A stretch of 64,000 nt of DNA, from NCBI GenBank assembly GCA_036172665.1, contig JAYKNF010000013.1:1178001-1242000 (forward strand), read 5' to 3'. A program made the translations under genes and the position numbers. The DNA comes from Prosopocoilus inquinatus (taxonomy: Eukaryota; Arthropoda; Insecta; Coleoptera; Lucanidae). The notes beneath the pieces are model-generated. The model was not told the origin of the DNA. It did not search any database and saw only the letters and a list, made by a program, of their open reading frames with translations. This document shows positions 12,079 through 23,619 of this stretch, one piece after another; the first letter of the stretch is position 1, and each line of letters starts with the position of its first letter.

Positions 12079-12186
12079 ATGGATAACCAGAATTATGTGG
12101 ATATGATTGAAGCATATTTTAAATGTGGAAAGAATGCAGTAGCTGCCATGAGACTTTACAGATATCGTTTTCCTAACAGATTATAA
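12079..12186 (+). pseudogene. Tc1/mariner-type transposase N-terminal helix-turn-helix fragment
   Basis: It starts at ATG and gives 35 residues to a TAA. The pattern VDMIEAYFKCGKNAVAAMRL then YRYRFPNR is the N-terminal DNA-binding region (DUF4817 type) of insect mariner-like transposases, where it is normally followed by P-x-x. The stop and low-complexity A-rich sequence (12190-12290) end it. It is useful mainly as the identity tag of the 11360-12502 element. Confidence 0.65.
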
Positions 12187-12502
12187 CCAAGTGCCGATAA
12201 ATAAATAAACAAATAAAAATAAATAAAAAAATAAAACAATATTTTTAAATAAATAAAAATTGTAATGTAGATGTATTCAGAAACAAAATTTATAATAGAA
12301 GAAGCACAGAAAAATAATAGAGTGTAATTAAAAAAAATTAAGATGGATGCGATCTGTCAAAAAATAGACGTTAAAAAAAATTACTGCAGGTCAGGTTAAA
12401 ATGTTTTCAAAGCGATTTTGTTTGACGTATCATTTCTTAAAATCGGAATGAAAAATAGGGAAGTTACAGCATCAAAGGTTGTTTTTCATATTCGACCCGG
12501 TG

Positions 12503-12954
12503 TATAGCATATAGCTCAGTCATTCTAGATTTCAGAGAAAAGTTGTACAGAATTGTTCTTAATTAAACAGACGAACTAAATTTTTTACATAAACATTGGT
12601 TCTTTTAAAGGAAACCCTATCAGGCCATGGTTGAAGAAAACGGCATTTTTTTACCTTTTCAACAATGTAACATTCGATTGGCCATGAAAGCAAATGCTTA
12701 TTGACAAACGCAAATTATATCACTTTAACGTTTACTACTACCAATATTCACTTGATAAGTGTTTGGTTTGTCATTGAAGTGAATTTTTAAATCAAGAAAA
12801 GCGCGATATGATCGAGTGTTAAGCTGCATTCACAACCTTGTAATTAGTAATTTCAATTAGTTTATTTCCGTAACGCACATACCGTCTCACAGTGGTCGAA
12901 ATGCATAATCTAGGTGAGCAAAACTAAAATAGTAAAGGAGACTGTGGTTTAAGA
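12503..12954. other. lig intron, nothing recognised
   Basis: AT-rich sequence with no open frame or repeat structure that I could match to another place in the window. Confidence 0.4.
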
Positions 12955-13165
12955 AATAATTGAAATTAATCTCCGCCCACAATATTTTTTTATCCGTACA
13001 TATGCACTTCGGCAGCTAAGCTGCCATCTTCAGTACGCTACCAACTTAAAAGCACTTAAAAATCTCTAAAACCAAGCTAATCAAAACCAAGCTAATCATC
13101 CTAATTAAATCATAAATATGTAAAAACTAACAACAATCTAATCATCCTAAAAGATATGCAGGGTG
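12955..13165 (-). repeat. Dispersed repeat carrying a GGCAGC-stem hammerhead remnant
   Basis: Matches, in opposite orientation, 48560-48750: CTAATCATCC...TAAAAGATA on one side, the GGCAGCTAAGCTGCC core, and TTAATCTCCGCCCACAATA on the other. The relationship to the Penelope-like elements is not established. Confidence 0.6.
12995..13037 (-). ncRNA. Hammerhead-like motif, GGCAGC lineage, GAAA box mutated
   Basis: Minus strand: stem I CGUA, box CUGAAGA intact, stem II GGCAGC-UUA-GCUGCC perfect, then GAAG instead of GAAA. UACG closes stem I. The loss of the last A of GAAA argues against activity. Confidence 0.5.
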
Positions 13166-13459
13166 TCCACCGAGTGCCGCGGTTTTCTCTACCGTCTAAC
13201 GTATACCAGATAGAAAAGAAATTCAAACGAGCTGAGGTGTAACTCAGTCAGCTCTATTTTCTATAATTATTTTTGGCTATACAAGGTGTTCAGTAACTGA
13301 AAGTCATACCAAAGTTAAGTATTTTTAAATGCAACACCCAGTATATTTTTACATATTTCGAAAGTACGAATAACGAGAAGGTAATAACCAAAAATTTCGG
13401 AAGTACTATTTAAGAGTTTGTAAGATATTAATGAAAGTGTATAAAAAAGTGCTCTACTC

Positions 13460-15235
13460 TAAAAGTTTACGGACTTCTCCTTTGAATTTCTATTTCATAT
13501 TTTGCAGTTATAAGTTAACGGTAAGAATCTATCAAAATATATTATTTTCAATATTCGGACACTTCCGTTTATACCGGAGGTTGCTGTCAACTTTCTTATT
13601 TTTAATAGAATACCCCATTTTTTAATGCATTTTTGAAATTTTCATAAAATTCTAAAAATATTTTATGCAACATGTGTGTGATACAAGAAATTTTAACTGT
13701 TTCTAAGGTATTTCCATTTAAAAAAAAAAGCTCAGGCTTGCAGAACCTTGTTTATGATACTGCCATCTTTGTGCAACAAAAACCACGATGCCAATTTTTG
13801 GCCTGTAGTAGGATTCAGTAACGTTCTTTCACATCATGTCCAGTTTTGCACTTGATGTTTGCAGGGCTGGTTGAAAAGTAACTTCTATTCGAACTGATTT
13901 CAACTGTCGAAAAGTTGTTTTTTAAATGGAACACCTAATATATTTCTATACCATGTAACTCAGAAGTAAATGTTCTCTTATCCTGTATTAGCATTCCCTA
14001 TATAATATATATTATAATCTCTTATAATTCACTCGTTATCGATGATTTCTTTTCAACACCTAATTTTTTCCATTTTTTAGTATTGTTTTTAAATAATGGG
14101 CTATGGAAACTAGAGGAATTATAATTTTTGATATCATCTGTCTAGTATGAATTTAAAAAAAAAACAATTTAATCGCTACGAAGAACCAAAAAAAAAATGA
14201 ATATTCAAACACAGACATATTAAATGTATTTGATGAAAAAAAAATCGACAATTCAAGAAGTTAATACAAAAAAATCGTTATATCGAGGAAAATATATTAT
14301 TACTTAAGATACAATAGAAAGTTATTACTAATAAATAATAACTGAGGACAACTTAAAGCCAATATTATAACAACAATTTGTGTATTATTTATAATATTTG
14401 TGATTTATTTCTTAGTTTTCATAAAGTTTTGTATTGTAAGAGTAAATTTCTCTTTGTAAATGTGTAAAAAATCATACCAAAAATTCTAATACATGCAGCA
14501 TATGTAAATTAAAAGTTCAAATTATAGATATGATTTAAATACTCTTATAATTTTTCGGTTTTTAACAGAAATTGAAATTAGTCAGAAATAAATTTAAAAA
14601 ACCTCAGTTTATTAAAATTTCATAGCACACTGCTCAGGAATAATACTGAAAAGTGAAAAAAATAATGTGTCAGAGAGAAAATCATGAATAGAAAGAGAAA
14701 GGTAAGACATGGGTATAGGGAATGCTAATAATTCGAAAGAACATTTAATTCTGATTTTTATGGTATAAAAAAATACTAGGTGTTCTATTTAAAAAACATG
14801 ACTTTTCGACAGTTGAAATCAGTTCGAACAGACCTTACTTTTCAACCAGCCTATAAACAATTTTGTGTAAAATTAAGTATGGCCTGAAAGCCTATGAGTA
14901 TAGCCTATTATACAAAGATGGCAGTATCATAAACAAGATACTGCAACTTTGAACTTTTTTAAAAAAATGGAAATACCTCTAAAACGGCTAATTTTTCTTG
15001 TATCACGTGTTACACAAAACATTTTTAGAATTTGATGAAGATTTCAAACACGCAATAAAAAATGGGGTATTCCTTTTAAAATAAGAAAGTTGACAGCAAC
15101 TTCCCGTACAAGCGGAAGTGTCCGAAAATTGGAAATTATTATAATTTATTTTTATATTTGAATAGATCGTTATCGCTAAGTTATAGCCGTAAAATGTGAA
15201 ATAAAAATTCAAAGAGGAAATCCGTAAACTTTTAA
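13460..15235. mobile_element. Foldback element, about 1.8 kb
   Basis: 13460-13640 (containing GGACACTTCCGTTTATACCG and the GGTTGCTGTCAACTTTCTTA block) reads back at 15020-15235. 13865-13950 reads back at 14755-14855, and 13985-14005 (ATTAGCATTCCCTATATA) at 14710-14730. A single-arm relative lies at 17255-17745. Shorter pieces of the CTTCCGG...GTTGCTGTCAAC block recur near 41830, 44790 and 54770. No coding capacity. Confidence 0.7.
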
Positions 15236-15374
15236 TGAATTGGTTGCCTGAATCTCCCTGCATATATTTTATTTTCAGGAATTTTTAGGTATCACATAAC
15301 AGGTAATTAGTAGTACGTTACGAGTAGTTTGTTCTTTTACGCCACAAAGAATTCCTAACAAAGTCATAAAAAAG

Positions 15375-15423
15375 TAAAAACTAGCAACAATCTAATCAAT
15401 GATTAGATTGTTGCTAGTTTTTA
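15375..15423. repeat. 49 bp perfect palindrome
   Basis: TAAAAACTAGCAACAATCTA with ATCA on one side and its exact complement on the other, around a single central A. Imperfect relatives of one arm occur at about 13122-13150 and 48575-48600. Confidence 0.8.
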
Positions 15424-15441
15424 GAGCGGATTTATATGCGA

Positions 15442-15535
15442 GTAATTTTGATGAAATATGCGCATATATATGCACTAAAAAATGATGAAATATGCACATA
15501 TATATGCACTAAAAATGGCGAAATATGTGCAAGAT
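15442..15535. repeat. Short tandem repeat beside the hAT remnant
   Basis: About three copies of a 33-35 bp unit (GATGAAATATGCGCATATAT plus ATGCACTAAAAA). Because it lies next to the transposase end, it could be subterminal transposase-binding repeats of the hAT element; that is inference. Confidence 0.6.
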
Positions 15536-15710
15536 AGGCCGAACACTTCAAATAATGCAATAACTGGTTTACTGTGTTTTATGGGCATTCTTATTCAAAT
15601 AAAAAACATTATATTTTATACAATTTATTTACATTTATTTGTAAACGCTTATATGAAGGAAGTATGTATATTATGTATGTACATTATTAAGTAAATATTA
15701 TAACGATTAA

Positions 15711-16797
15711 AAAAATCTTCGATTATAATTTACAACAATGTGTTTTTCCAAGTTCTCTACCAGGAAATTTTGCCTTTTATCTGACAAAATATTTTTATAA
15801 ATTGAAAAACTCCTTTCAACATCCACGGAGGTAATTGGGGCATATTTAAAGTGACTCATAGCTGAAAATTCTACACTTAAGTCAATTTCAAAGTTTCCAT
15901 TCAAAATTTCGTAAATTTCCTCAAGGGTTTTGAAGCCGCTATTTTTATCTAAAACGGATAAACATTTTTTATTTACTGAACTGCCGATTTTACCTGGAAC
16001 TTTTGAAATATTCTCTTTAAATTCTTTAACAATTTTAACGGATTCTATTAAAGACATTTTCGGTTTTTCTAAATTGTTTATAGTTTGTATTACAAAACTG
16101 TAATGCATTTTGATGAAGTTCAGTTGATTTGCCAATGAAGTTTTTGTTACAATATTTTGTGCCTTTGCAATAGCAGCACTATCTTGGGCATTAAACTCTA
16201 CAACCAATTCCTTAATTGCTACAAAATGTTCAGCATAAAAGATTGCCGCTTCCAACCAAGTTCCCCACCTAGTCAACACTGGTTCGGGAGGTAAAGGTAC
16301 ATTCGGCAATTTTTCCCTGTACAACTGAACTCGTAAGGGACTTTTGACAAATATTTTTTTAATGGTACTAATTAGTAGATTTACATCAGAAAATTCACAT
16401 CTAATATGTTCAGCTACTCTGTTACATCCATGAGCTAAACAACTCACGTGAACTAAATTTTTATAAATTGTTTTAAATTGCTGCCCGGCTTTAACCATGT
16501 AAGGGGCAGCATCTGATACCACAAGTAAAATTTTTTCAGTAGGAACTACATTAGGTGAGAAAAATTTCATAAAACATTAATTAACAGATCTTAAAATACT
16601 TAAATGATTAGTTTTGTCTAACTGTGTACAGGCTATTAAATAAGATTCACTAGGTTTATCTTCCCGCAAAGACCCTATTAACAAATTTACAATGTAACAC
16701 CCACAAGAATCAGTAGTTTCATCCACAATAAAATAAATATATTGATTTTCTACGATTTTCTTGACTTCTTTTAGAGTATCGTTGTAGGCACGTAAAA
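15711..16797 (-). pseudogene. hAT-type transposase fragment, one internal stop, 5' end replaced
   Basis: The minus-strand frame encodes [31 protein letters not shown] and [17 protein letters not shown], a middle region with [16 protein letters not shown], and the C-terminal hAT dimerisation pattern [17 protein letters not shown]...[11 protein letters not shown]. The acidic residues in IVDETTD and SDAAP fit the DUF659/hAT catalytic region. A single TAA at about 16577-16579 interrupts an otherwise continuous frame. Upstream of about 16797 the sequence changes to Penelope-like DNA (same as 34998 onward), so the N-terminal zinc finger is lost. The apparent ATG at 16843 belongs to that foreign sequence and is not the real start. 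Confidence 0.8.
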
Positions 16798-17040
16798 TTA
16801 CTTTTAATTTAGTTCTAGTTACTTTTCTCTTTATTCCGGACAACTCGTATTTTAGTTTAAAATCATGTTACCTTTTCGTTTCTCTTGACGACTTGTTTCT
16901 CTTGACAACTTGTTTATTTACTTTTTTTCACTCCTGACGAAGCTATAAATCTATAGCGAAACGTTGAGTGTGTTCTCTTCATTTTTCTCTCCGGTTTGAG
17001 ATTAAAAAAACTTTGTATTTACAATTTTCATCGGACAAGA
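16797..17040 (+). mobile_element. Penelope-like element 3' end fragment with hammerhead
   Basis: Nearly identical to the end of the copy at 34998-35225 (ACTTTTCTCTTTATTCCGGA, the CTTGACGACTTGTTTCTCTTG tract, CCGGTTTGAGATTAAAAAAA). It joins directly to the hAT remnant at about 16797. Confidence 0.75.
16929..16970 (+). ncRNA. Hammerhead ribozyme in Penelope-like 3' end, intact core
   Basis: Stem I CACUC; box CUGACGA; one unpaired A; stem II GCUAUA-AAUC-UAUAGC (six perfect pairs); GAAAC; GUU; and GAGUG pairing with CACUC. Stem III is only the palindrome ACGU, so efficient cleavage would need two RNAs pairing through it, as reported for Penelope-like hammerheads. It is antisense to lig. Confidence 0.75.
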
Positions 17041-17044
17041 ACAA

Positions 17045-17230
17045 ACTTCAATTTTGTTTTTCAATCTAGAAACCTATGAATCGCATTTTTTCCATCTAAT
17101 GCGATCAAGTGTTTCGAGAAAATCACTCCTTTGATGGCATTGTGATTTTTAACATTTTTATAGTATTTAAAGTTTTCATTAGGTCTTAACTCATTTTCTT
17201 CGATAGAACCTCATATGTTTCTTAGCTTAG
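17045..17230. repeat. Dispersed repeat shared with 41985-42180
   Basis: CAATCTAGAAACCTATGAAT and the following 180 bp, through CATATGTTTCTTAGCTTAGT, match 41985-42180 in the same orientation with scattered changes. A weaker relative lies at 44930-45070. No gene. Confidence 0.65.
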
Positions 17231-17254
17231 TTCAACAGAACATTTCTATCTGAC

Positions 17255-17745
17255 TCTTTGAATTTCTATTCCATATTTTGCAAATATAAGTTAGCGATAA
17301 CGTACTATTAAAGTATAATATTTCCAAATTTCGGACACTTCCGCTTGTACCGGAAGTTGCTGTCAGGTTTCTTATTTTAAATGGAATACCCCATTTTTTT
17401 TATTGTATTTTTGAATTCTTGTAGAATTCAAAAATTATTTTATTCAACGTATGATATAAGAAAAATTAGCCGTTTCAGAGATATTTCCATTTTTTTCATT
17501 TTTTTTCAAACTTGCAGTACCTTGCTTATGACACTGCCATCTTTGTGCAATAAAAGCTATGATGTTAATTTTTGGCTTGTAGTAGACTACAGTAAAATGC
17601 TTTGAGATCATGTCCAGTTTTAAACTGAATTGTTTACAGAATGGTTAAAAAGTAACTTCTGTTCAAACTGATTTCAACCGTCGAAAAGTCAAGTTTTTTA
17701 AATAGAACACTCGGTATATTTTTATACCATGAGATTCACAATTAA
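17255..17745 (+). repeat. Single-arm relative of the 13460-15235 foldback
   Basis: CTTTGAATTTCTATTCCATA, GGACACTTCCGCTTGTACCG and GAAGTTGCTGTCAGGTTTCT, then CAACCGTCGAAAAGTC, follow the same order as the left arm at 13470-13960. No opposing arm follows. Confidence 0.65.
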
Positions 17746-17764
17746 ATATTCTTTCCAACTGTAA

Positions 17765-18048
17765 TTTGAACAAGCCAAATTTTAAAAAAAAGGTTAGATC
17801 AGCATAAATATTATATAAAAAAAAAGAATGAGAGTCTTTCAATGTTAGTAGAACATTTACTTTTAACTAAACATATTTTTGATTTTGAAAATGCTAAATT
17901 TTTTTATCAGGAGTCTAACACGTTTAAACGTAGATTTATTGAAATGTGTAAAATAAAAATGTGTAATAATTCAATTAATAGAAGAACAGATTTTGCAAAT
18001 TTGAACGATATATTTTGTAGTTTTCTAAGTTCATTAAATGAGACATAA
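17765..18048 (+). pseudogene. Penelope-like GIY-YIG endonuclease C-terminal fragment
   Basis: The frame ends SMLVEHLLLTKHIFDFENAK, then TFKRRFIEMCKIKM, INRRTDFANLNDIFCSFL and a stop. This matches the C-terminal end of the GIY-YIG domain in the copies at 33787-34254 and 34643-34972. The GIY-YIG motif itself is missing, and the 5' side is truncated at about 17765 next to the foldback relative. Confidence 0.75.
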
Positions 18049-18516
18049 TAATCGGAAACTTCCCCGTCTATTTATTGGAAAAACTATATTATTATGTTAT
18101 TTTATTGGTTTATTATTGTTAGAAGTTTTGTTACAACAATTTATTTGTATACTCTACTTAGGTTTTACCAGGATTTCCCTAACTCTTGCAATAAATACTG
18201 GAGTATATGTTAAGACGGGCCTGGCCGCATCAGTAATGATATTCTTGGTTTACAAGTTATATTTTTGCTGATAACTTTTTTTTAACACTAACAATCTCTT
18301 TACAATTAATTTAAAAAAATTAGTAGGCTAAATTGTTTATAATTCCGTTTTTCAGTTTTTATAAATCAAATAATTATATTTGCGAATCGTCAAGTAAGTC
18401 AATAAATTACTCTTTTAGCTCGTTTTTTTATTTGTTTTATATTCTCTGCAATTCTCACGAGCAAGAATTATCCAAAAATTAACTATAAATTATTAGGTTG
18501 TGAAAGTAGCTTTATA
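18049..18516. other. lig intron, nothing recognised
   Basis: It contains short hydrophobic open frames only, which I regard as chance frames in AT-rich DNA. Confidence 0.4.
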
Positions 18517-18643
18517 TTAGGCGTTTACGATAATTGGAGCGGTATATACTGTTAATCTATTCTTTCACTCTTACTTGCATTAAACGCATTCGTTACTTTT
18601 CTACCCCAATCCATGTACCACTCCAATTATCGTAAACGCCTAA
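18517..18643. mobile_element. 127 bp MITE
   Basis: TTAGGCGTTTACGATAATTG then GAGCGGTA is matched by its complement ending at 18643 (about 28 bp ends with one mismatch). A related single end, TTTACGATAATTGGAG, occurs at 25256. Confidence 0.8.
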
Positions 18644-19300
18644 TTCAGTGCCAAAAAATGCCATGCGAGCTGCACAACAATATTTTGATCGCCGCCAACC
18701 TTCACTGCCTACATTTAAAACAAAACACGATTTTACTTCTAGGAATTGTTATCGATAATCGAAAGTTGGATAATCGGGAATCTACTGTATATTGATAGCA
18801 ACTTTCGCATTTTAAATGGACGTTATTATTGGAGTTTTATAGGATTAAATAGCATTTCCTTTTCTCGTTTCTACCGTGTATCGCAACCCATAACCTTAGT
18901 TGTAACTAGAGAAATAACGTACCTACTCTTGAAAACAAAGAGACGAACGGAATGTCCATCCACCGAACCTTCGTTTTTAAAAATGTGCCCTAGTTAGTAT
19001 TTCCACGGACAATAATTAAAGCAGTCCTGCCAGGCCTGTAGAAATTTTGCGCCAGATCAGAGACAACCACTGCTAACTCCGTTAGTGAATTTATTCGCTT
19101 TTACCAGATACGTGCTATTTCTGTTTGTCACATATCTCTCTGGTACGCGTTATTTTTGTCTTATGAAGTAAAAGGTAAACGCAGATGACGCAACTGTAAC
19201 ATTTTTCGCGCCAACACCTGTCATTGGTCAATTTCAGGATTTAATGTCGCTAGTGATTTCGTTTCTGATCAGCTGATGGCGTCAAGGTATGCGCTCGGCT
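18644..19300. other. lig intron, nothing recognised
   Basis: No gene or repeat was matched here. Confidence 0.4.
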
Positions 19301-20353
19301 TAAAGCACTCGATCTCTGTCTAAGGACACAGGTACTGCCATCATATGTTTTTGATACGCGACAGTGGGTATTTGACCTTGAACGAGTGGGTTGGCAAAAA
19401 CGACAAACTGGAATATTTTATAATATTTTGTGCAAATCGTTTTTTATTGCAGTGAAAATCTCGAGCAGCCTCTGTACGGCTGTTTAAGCCCTGCTTGGGG
19501 CTTCGTCAGCAGAGACGTAACTCGACAATCAGCAAGCATGGTCGCCTTGCATGGGGGAGCAAATCCGCTTCAATTTGTCTATCCTATTGCAATGTCACGT
19601 CAAAAAGCGATCTTCAGATGTCGCTATTTTATCTGGAATATTTTATGTAAATCAAGACGAAACGCAAAATAGTTTAATTTTCATTTAATTGAGACAAAAT
19701 ATAAATTTATAATAACTCCAAGCGTTTACCATAGGAATAGAACATAATAAACGGAAAACTGTAAGTTTTTAATGTTTAACCGAACAAGAGTCAGTTGCTA
19801 TTATGAGAACCTGTGAGCTTAAAAAGCATCTGTTTTGGTCAAGTATTACCTACGGTTCTTTGGACTGGACACTGAACCTCGTTTTTATCCTCATTGGTTT
19901 TGGAATTTGCTATATCTAATTGTTTTTCAAGTTCGGAAAATTATAGTCCACAGTTCTATTACTTTCAATATTAACAAATAAATTATTGAAATTTCTGTTC
20001 ATTTAGTTAACTATTTAGAAATTTATGCATTGAAATAATTTCGGAGTTTTAAGTGAATTTAATACTTTACCTGAAGAGCGTCCAATATATTCATGTCAAA
20101 CTTATATATGCTTTTTGGTTATTTTTCCATTTATTGTGTCATATTCGCACTAGTAACGCTTAGATTTATTATAAACTTATATGTTGTGTTAATAAAATAG
20201 AAATTTAAAGTGATTTGCGTTACATTTGCATTCTGATTTACATAAAGTATTCAGCTTGACATTTTTCACAACCCGCTCGTTCAAAGTTAAATACCCACTG
20301 TGAAGTGTCAAAACCATAGTACCTGTGTCCTTAAATAGAGATCGAGTGCCTTA
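19301..20353. mobile_element. TIR element, family A copy 1
   Basis: The left end TAAAGCACTCGATCTCTGTC, then AAGGACACAGGTACTGCCAT and CAGTGGGTATTTGACCTTG, is matched in reverse at 20265-20353 (AAATACCCACTGTGAAGTG ... GATCGAGTGCCTTA). A retrozyme-like insertion occupies about 19430-19640. No transposase is encoded. Confidence 0.75.
19470..19514 (-). ncRNA. Hammerhead, retrozyme-like repeat copy 2, GAAA box mutated
   Basis: Minus strand: CUCUG stem I, CUGACGA box, AGCCC/GGGCU stem II, but UAAA in place of GAAA. Stem III is ACAGCCGU and CAGAG closes stem I. Loss of the G of GAAA should abolish cleavage. Confidence 0.65.
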
Positions 20354-20663
20354 CGATCGCCTAAGGCACTCGATCTTTGCCTAAGGACACAGGTACTGCC
20401 ATCATATGGTTTTGACACTTGACAGTGGGTATTTGACCTTAAGCAAGCAGGTTATCAAAAATGACAAACTGAATACTTTATGTAAATCAAAACGCAAATC
20501 ACTTTAATTTCTATTTGATTAACGATAAGAATAAGTTTACAATAAATAAGGAATAAGTTTCCAATAAATTTCGACGTTAACGGTGCGAAAATAACACAAT
20601 ATACCGAAAAAGTAACCAAAAAGCATACGTGATTATATTAGAAGCTTTCCAGGTAAAATATTA

Positions 20664-23194
20664 AGGCTGAGTTGCACCAACATCTGAAATTAAATGCCTT
20701 AATCCATGTTAGTTAATCCATGATTAAAATTTAATTCATGTTAAAATAAACGCTGTTGCACCGACATATTTTTTACTTGAATTAGTTGATTTGCAACGTC
20801 ACTAACACGATATCGAAACTGTGACGTTTAGCATTACGATTGACCATTTATCCAGTTCGTTTATATTAAGTTTGTAAACATATAAAATAGCGACATCTTA
20901 CCATCGCTTTTTGACCTAACATTGCAGTAGGATAGACAAATTGAAGCGGGATTTGCTCCTAATGAGTCCCCCATGCAAGGCGGCCATGCTTGCTGTCAAA
21001 GCATAATGAAAGATTTTTCTAAGATATTATTTTCATTTTAATTTGATGAAATACATAAATAATTTTGTTAGTCTTCATTGATGCCTGGGCCATATATATA
21101 AATTCTCTGGAATTTGCATCAATTTGCTTTGTGGAAATATTCTACTAAGCTGAAGGTCCGCAACCTTCGCATGTGTCTGTTAATCTATCCTGAAGATATT
21201 AATATGATCCGCTAAAATTTGCTGAAAACTTTCAGTAGTAAAAAATCGCAAAGTAATCAGTAACTGAGTAATTGCTGATATTGGAAAGTTTCTATTTGTT
21301 GTAAGCTTTAATGCAGTGTTTCTCGACCTAAGTTCAGCAAAGGGGTGTTTGGGTTCCTTCGCAAATAAAAACGGAAATCACACCACAAAAAAATTTGTGA
21401 TGTAGAAGTAGCATAATGTCGACATTTTGATGACACATTATGTCATATTTTAGTGCTAAGGGGATCCCTAAGAAGAAAATATAAGCACTGTAGGATTCCT
21501 CTTCGTTTCTTGCACCACTTCTTTTGAAAATCTTTAACGCATCTTAAAATCTGCATCAGCGTAAATTAATAACGGTTTAGACCTTTTTTTTGAAATTTTC
21601 GGTGTTGGTATAATCTGAATCCGAGGAGCAAACGTAAGAATCTCTTTCTTCAGAGGAAGACGTAATTTGTATGTTCCAGTACATCCCAATACGTTAATAA
21701 ACGCTTTTGACTGAGTTGCTGACTGACATATGATGACCGACAGCTGAAATTTATGCATTTAATTTGTGTTAGTTAATCCGTGATTAAAATATAATTCATG
21801 TTAAAACAAACGCTGTTGCACCGACGTATATTTAACTTGAATTAGTTGATTTCCGATTAAAGTGAAACGTCATTAGTATAGATGACGTGTCATGAGTAAG
21901 TATGACGTTACTGTTATGGTTTGTCATTATCCAGTCTGTTTTATCCGATAGTCAATTTATATACAACTCACTTGCGGCTTTTCTTTTAAAAAGGGAACGT
22001 TAAACCAACTTCGTTCATTTAAATTAAATTCATAAAAGCAGTTAACTCTTGTTCGATGAATTATAATATTGTTTATTATTAGTATTAATGTAATCGACTA
22101 ATATAAACTTAAATAAATATAAAAATATATCGTGAATGTTTAGAATTAAAAAAAAATATTAGTTCTGGCTTAATTAAAACAGCATTTTGTAGCTGAAGTA
22201 AGTACTTTATTGACCGTTAAAAACTATCGTGAAATTTATTTTACCCTATAAATTTCACGGCTCCTTGGAATTGGATTTTCTGCGTTTTCCGGGTTATAAA
22301 TTGAATGCCGAAAGAGTTATAAACATCTGTAAGTCGGTCGCAGTCGCCACGGGCAATATTGGTAACTAGCCAGCCGCCTCCTCGAAGGAATGGCTTTCTC
22401 GAATTACTTGATCGCATTAGAACGAAAATACATGATTTATAACTTTGAAAAAAAAAAAACAAAATAATTTCGTTGTCGTGGAAACAAAAATTACCAAGTC
22501 ACACGTATTCGGACTCACAGTGACCTGTATATTCTAAATATGTAAAAACGTAAAAGCCGTTCCAATTAGAAAAAGAAAGTTGATTTAATTTTCGGTGAAA
22601 CCGGAAGTCGTACGGTGGCCAGTGCTACGTCAGAAAATTTTTATTTAATTTATTTGTTCCAAATTTTATGTAAAAAATTAAAATTCCAGAAGAGTGAACA
22701 TTTAGCACGGACAATGTGTATTGTGTACTGGGTATGAGATTATTAGAATTTTTTTCTTGTTTCGTTAAACAAACCACCGCTGCTTGTTCCAATATAATAA
22801 TAATTTATTATTCATTTTTAATACATTTTCGGTCGTAATCGTTCAGACGAATTCGTGATTAATGCTCTTGTATGCTTCAGAAATTTATAATAAATCCTTT
22901 TAACTCGTGTTAGACACGCTAATCGTACAATAATCACGAATTAACTAATTCAGATTTACTAATTAAGATTAGGACAAACTACGGTTGGTGCAACTCGAAA
23001 GTCTCTAATTCAGATTAGTTAATCTGTGTTAACGTTAATTGAGGCTGAAATTGCAGGTCGTTACTTGCCGAATCAACTAACTCAAGTTTGTTAATCATAG
23101 ATTAGGGCAAATTAAGGTCGGTGCAACTGAAAAGTCGCTAACTCAGATTTGTTAATCTGTGTTAACGTTAATCAAGGTTGGTGCAACTCAGCCT
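20664..23194. mobile_element. Non-autonomous TIR element nested in family A copy 2
   Basis: Perfect 17 bp ends (GGCTGAGTTGCACCAAC and complement). Subterminal TTAATCCATGTTAGTTAATC-type motifs are repeated near 20690, 21765, 22990 and 23090 in both orientations. It contains a dispersed hairpin-repeat fragment (20880-21010). The short open frames at 21534-21758 and 22241-22462 (minus) match nothing I recognise. Confidence 0.7.
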
Positions 23195-23504
23195 GTGTTT
23201 ACTTAAACCCCGAAACTATTTCAAGGCATAAATCTTTAAACAGTTATAACAAATATACAGAAGTTTCAGTAATTTAGCTGTTAACTTTGAAATTAAAAAT
23301 TGTGGACTGATTGTAATTTTCCATCATGTTCCATGGCTAAACTATTAGTTCTGAATAATAGAATTTGGAAAATAATTGTATTTAGCAAATTCCAAAAACA
23401 CTTGGAACTAAAATAAGGTCCAGGACTCAGTTCAAAAAACCGTAGGTAATACCTAATAATAAAGATACTTTTTAGACAGAACTTTCCCATTTATTATGTC
23501 ACAT

Positions 23505-23619
23505 TGGGCGCGTTCAGCGGTTGAGTTGCTTACTCAGCAATCGTTTGTGACTCATTACCTCAATGTGAGCCAATCACAAACGATTGTTGAGTAAGCAACT
23601 CAGCCGCTGAACGCGCCCA
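23505..23619. mobile_element. 115 bp hairpin MITE
   Basis: 46 bp arms (TGGGCGCGTTCAGCGGTTGA, GTTGCTTACTCAGCAATCG and complement) differ at about two positions around a 23 bp loop. It interrupts a repeat whose uninterrupted relative runs through the same point at about 46983. Confidence 0.85.

Larger units (their letters stand above)
11360..12502 (+). mobile_element. Deletion derivative of a Tc1/mariner-type transposon, TA-flanked
   Basis: Inverted ends of roughly 100 bp (left CTGGGTGGAAAATGAAAAGCC; right ending GACCCGGTG) are flanked by TA. The left TA lies 2 bp from the TA that closes the preceding palindrome. Between the ends are a retrozyme-like insertion (about 11800-12060) and a short remnant of the transposase N-terminus (12079-12186). 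Confidence 0.75.

Noticed and set aside
16577..16843. Separate 88-codon gene with ATG at 16843
   Set aside because: The first residues belong to Penelope-like DNA and the rest is the hAT transposase; only a stop codon divides it from 15711-16576.
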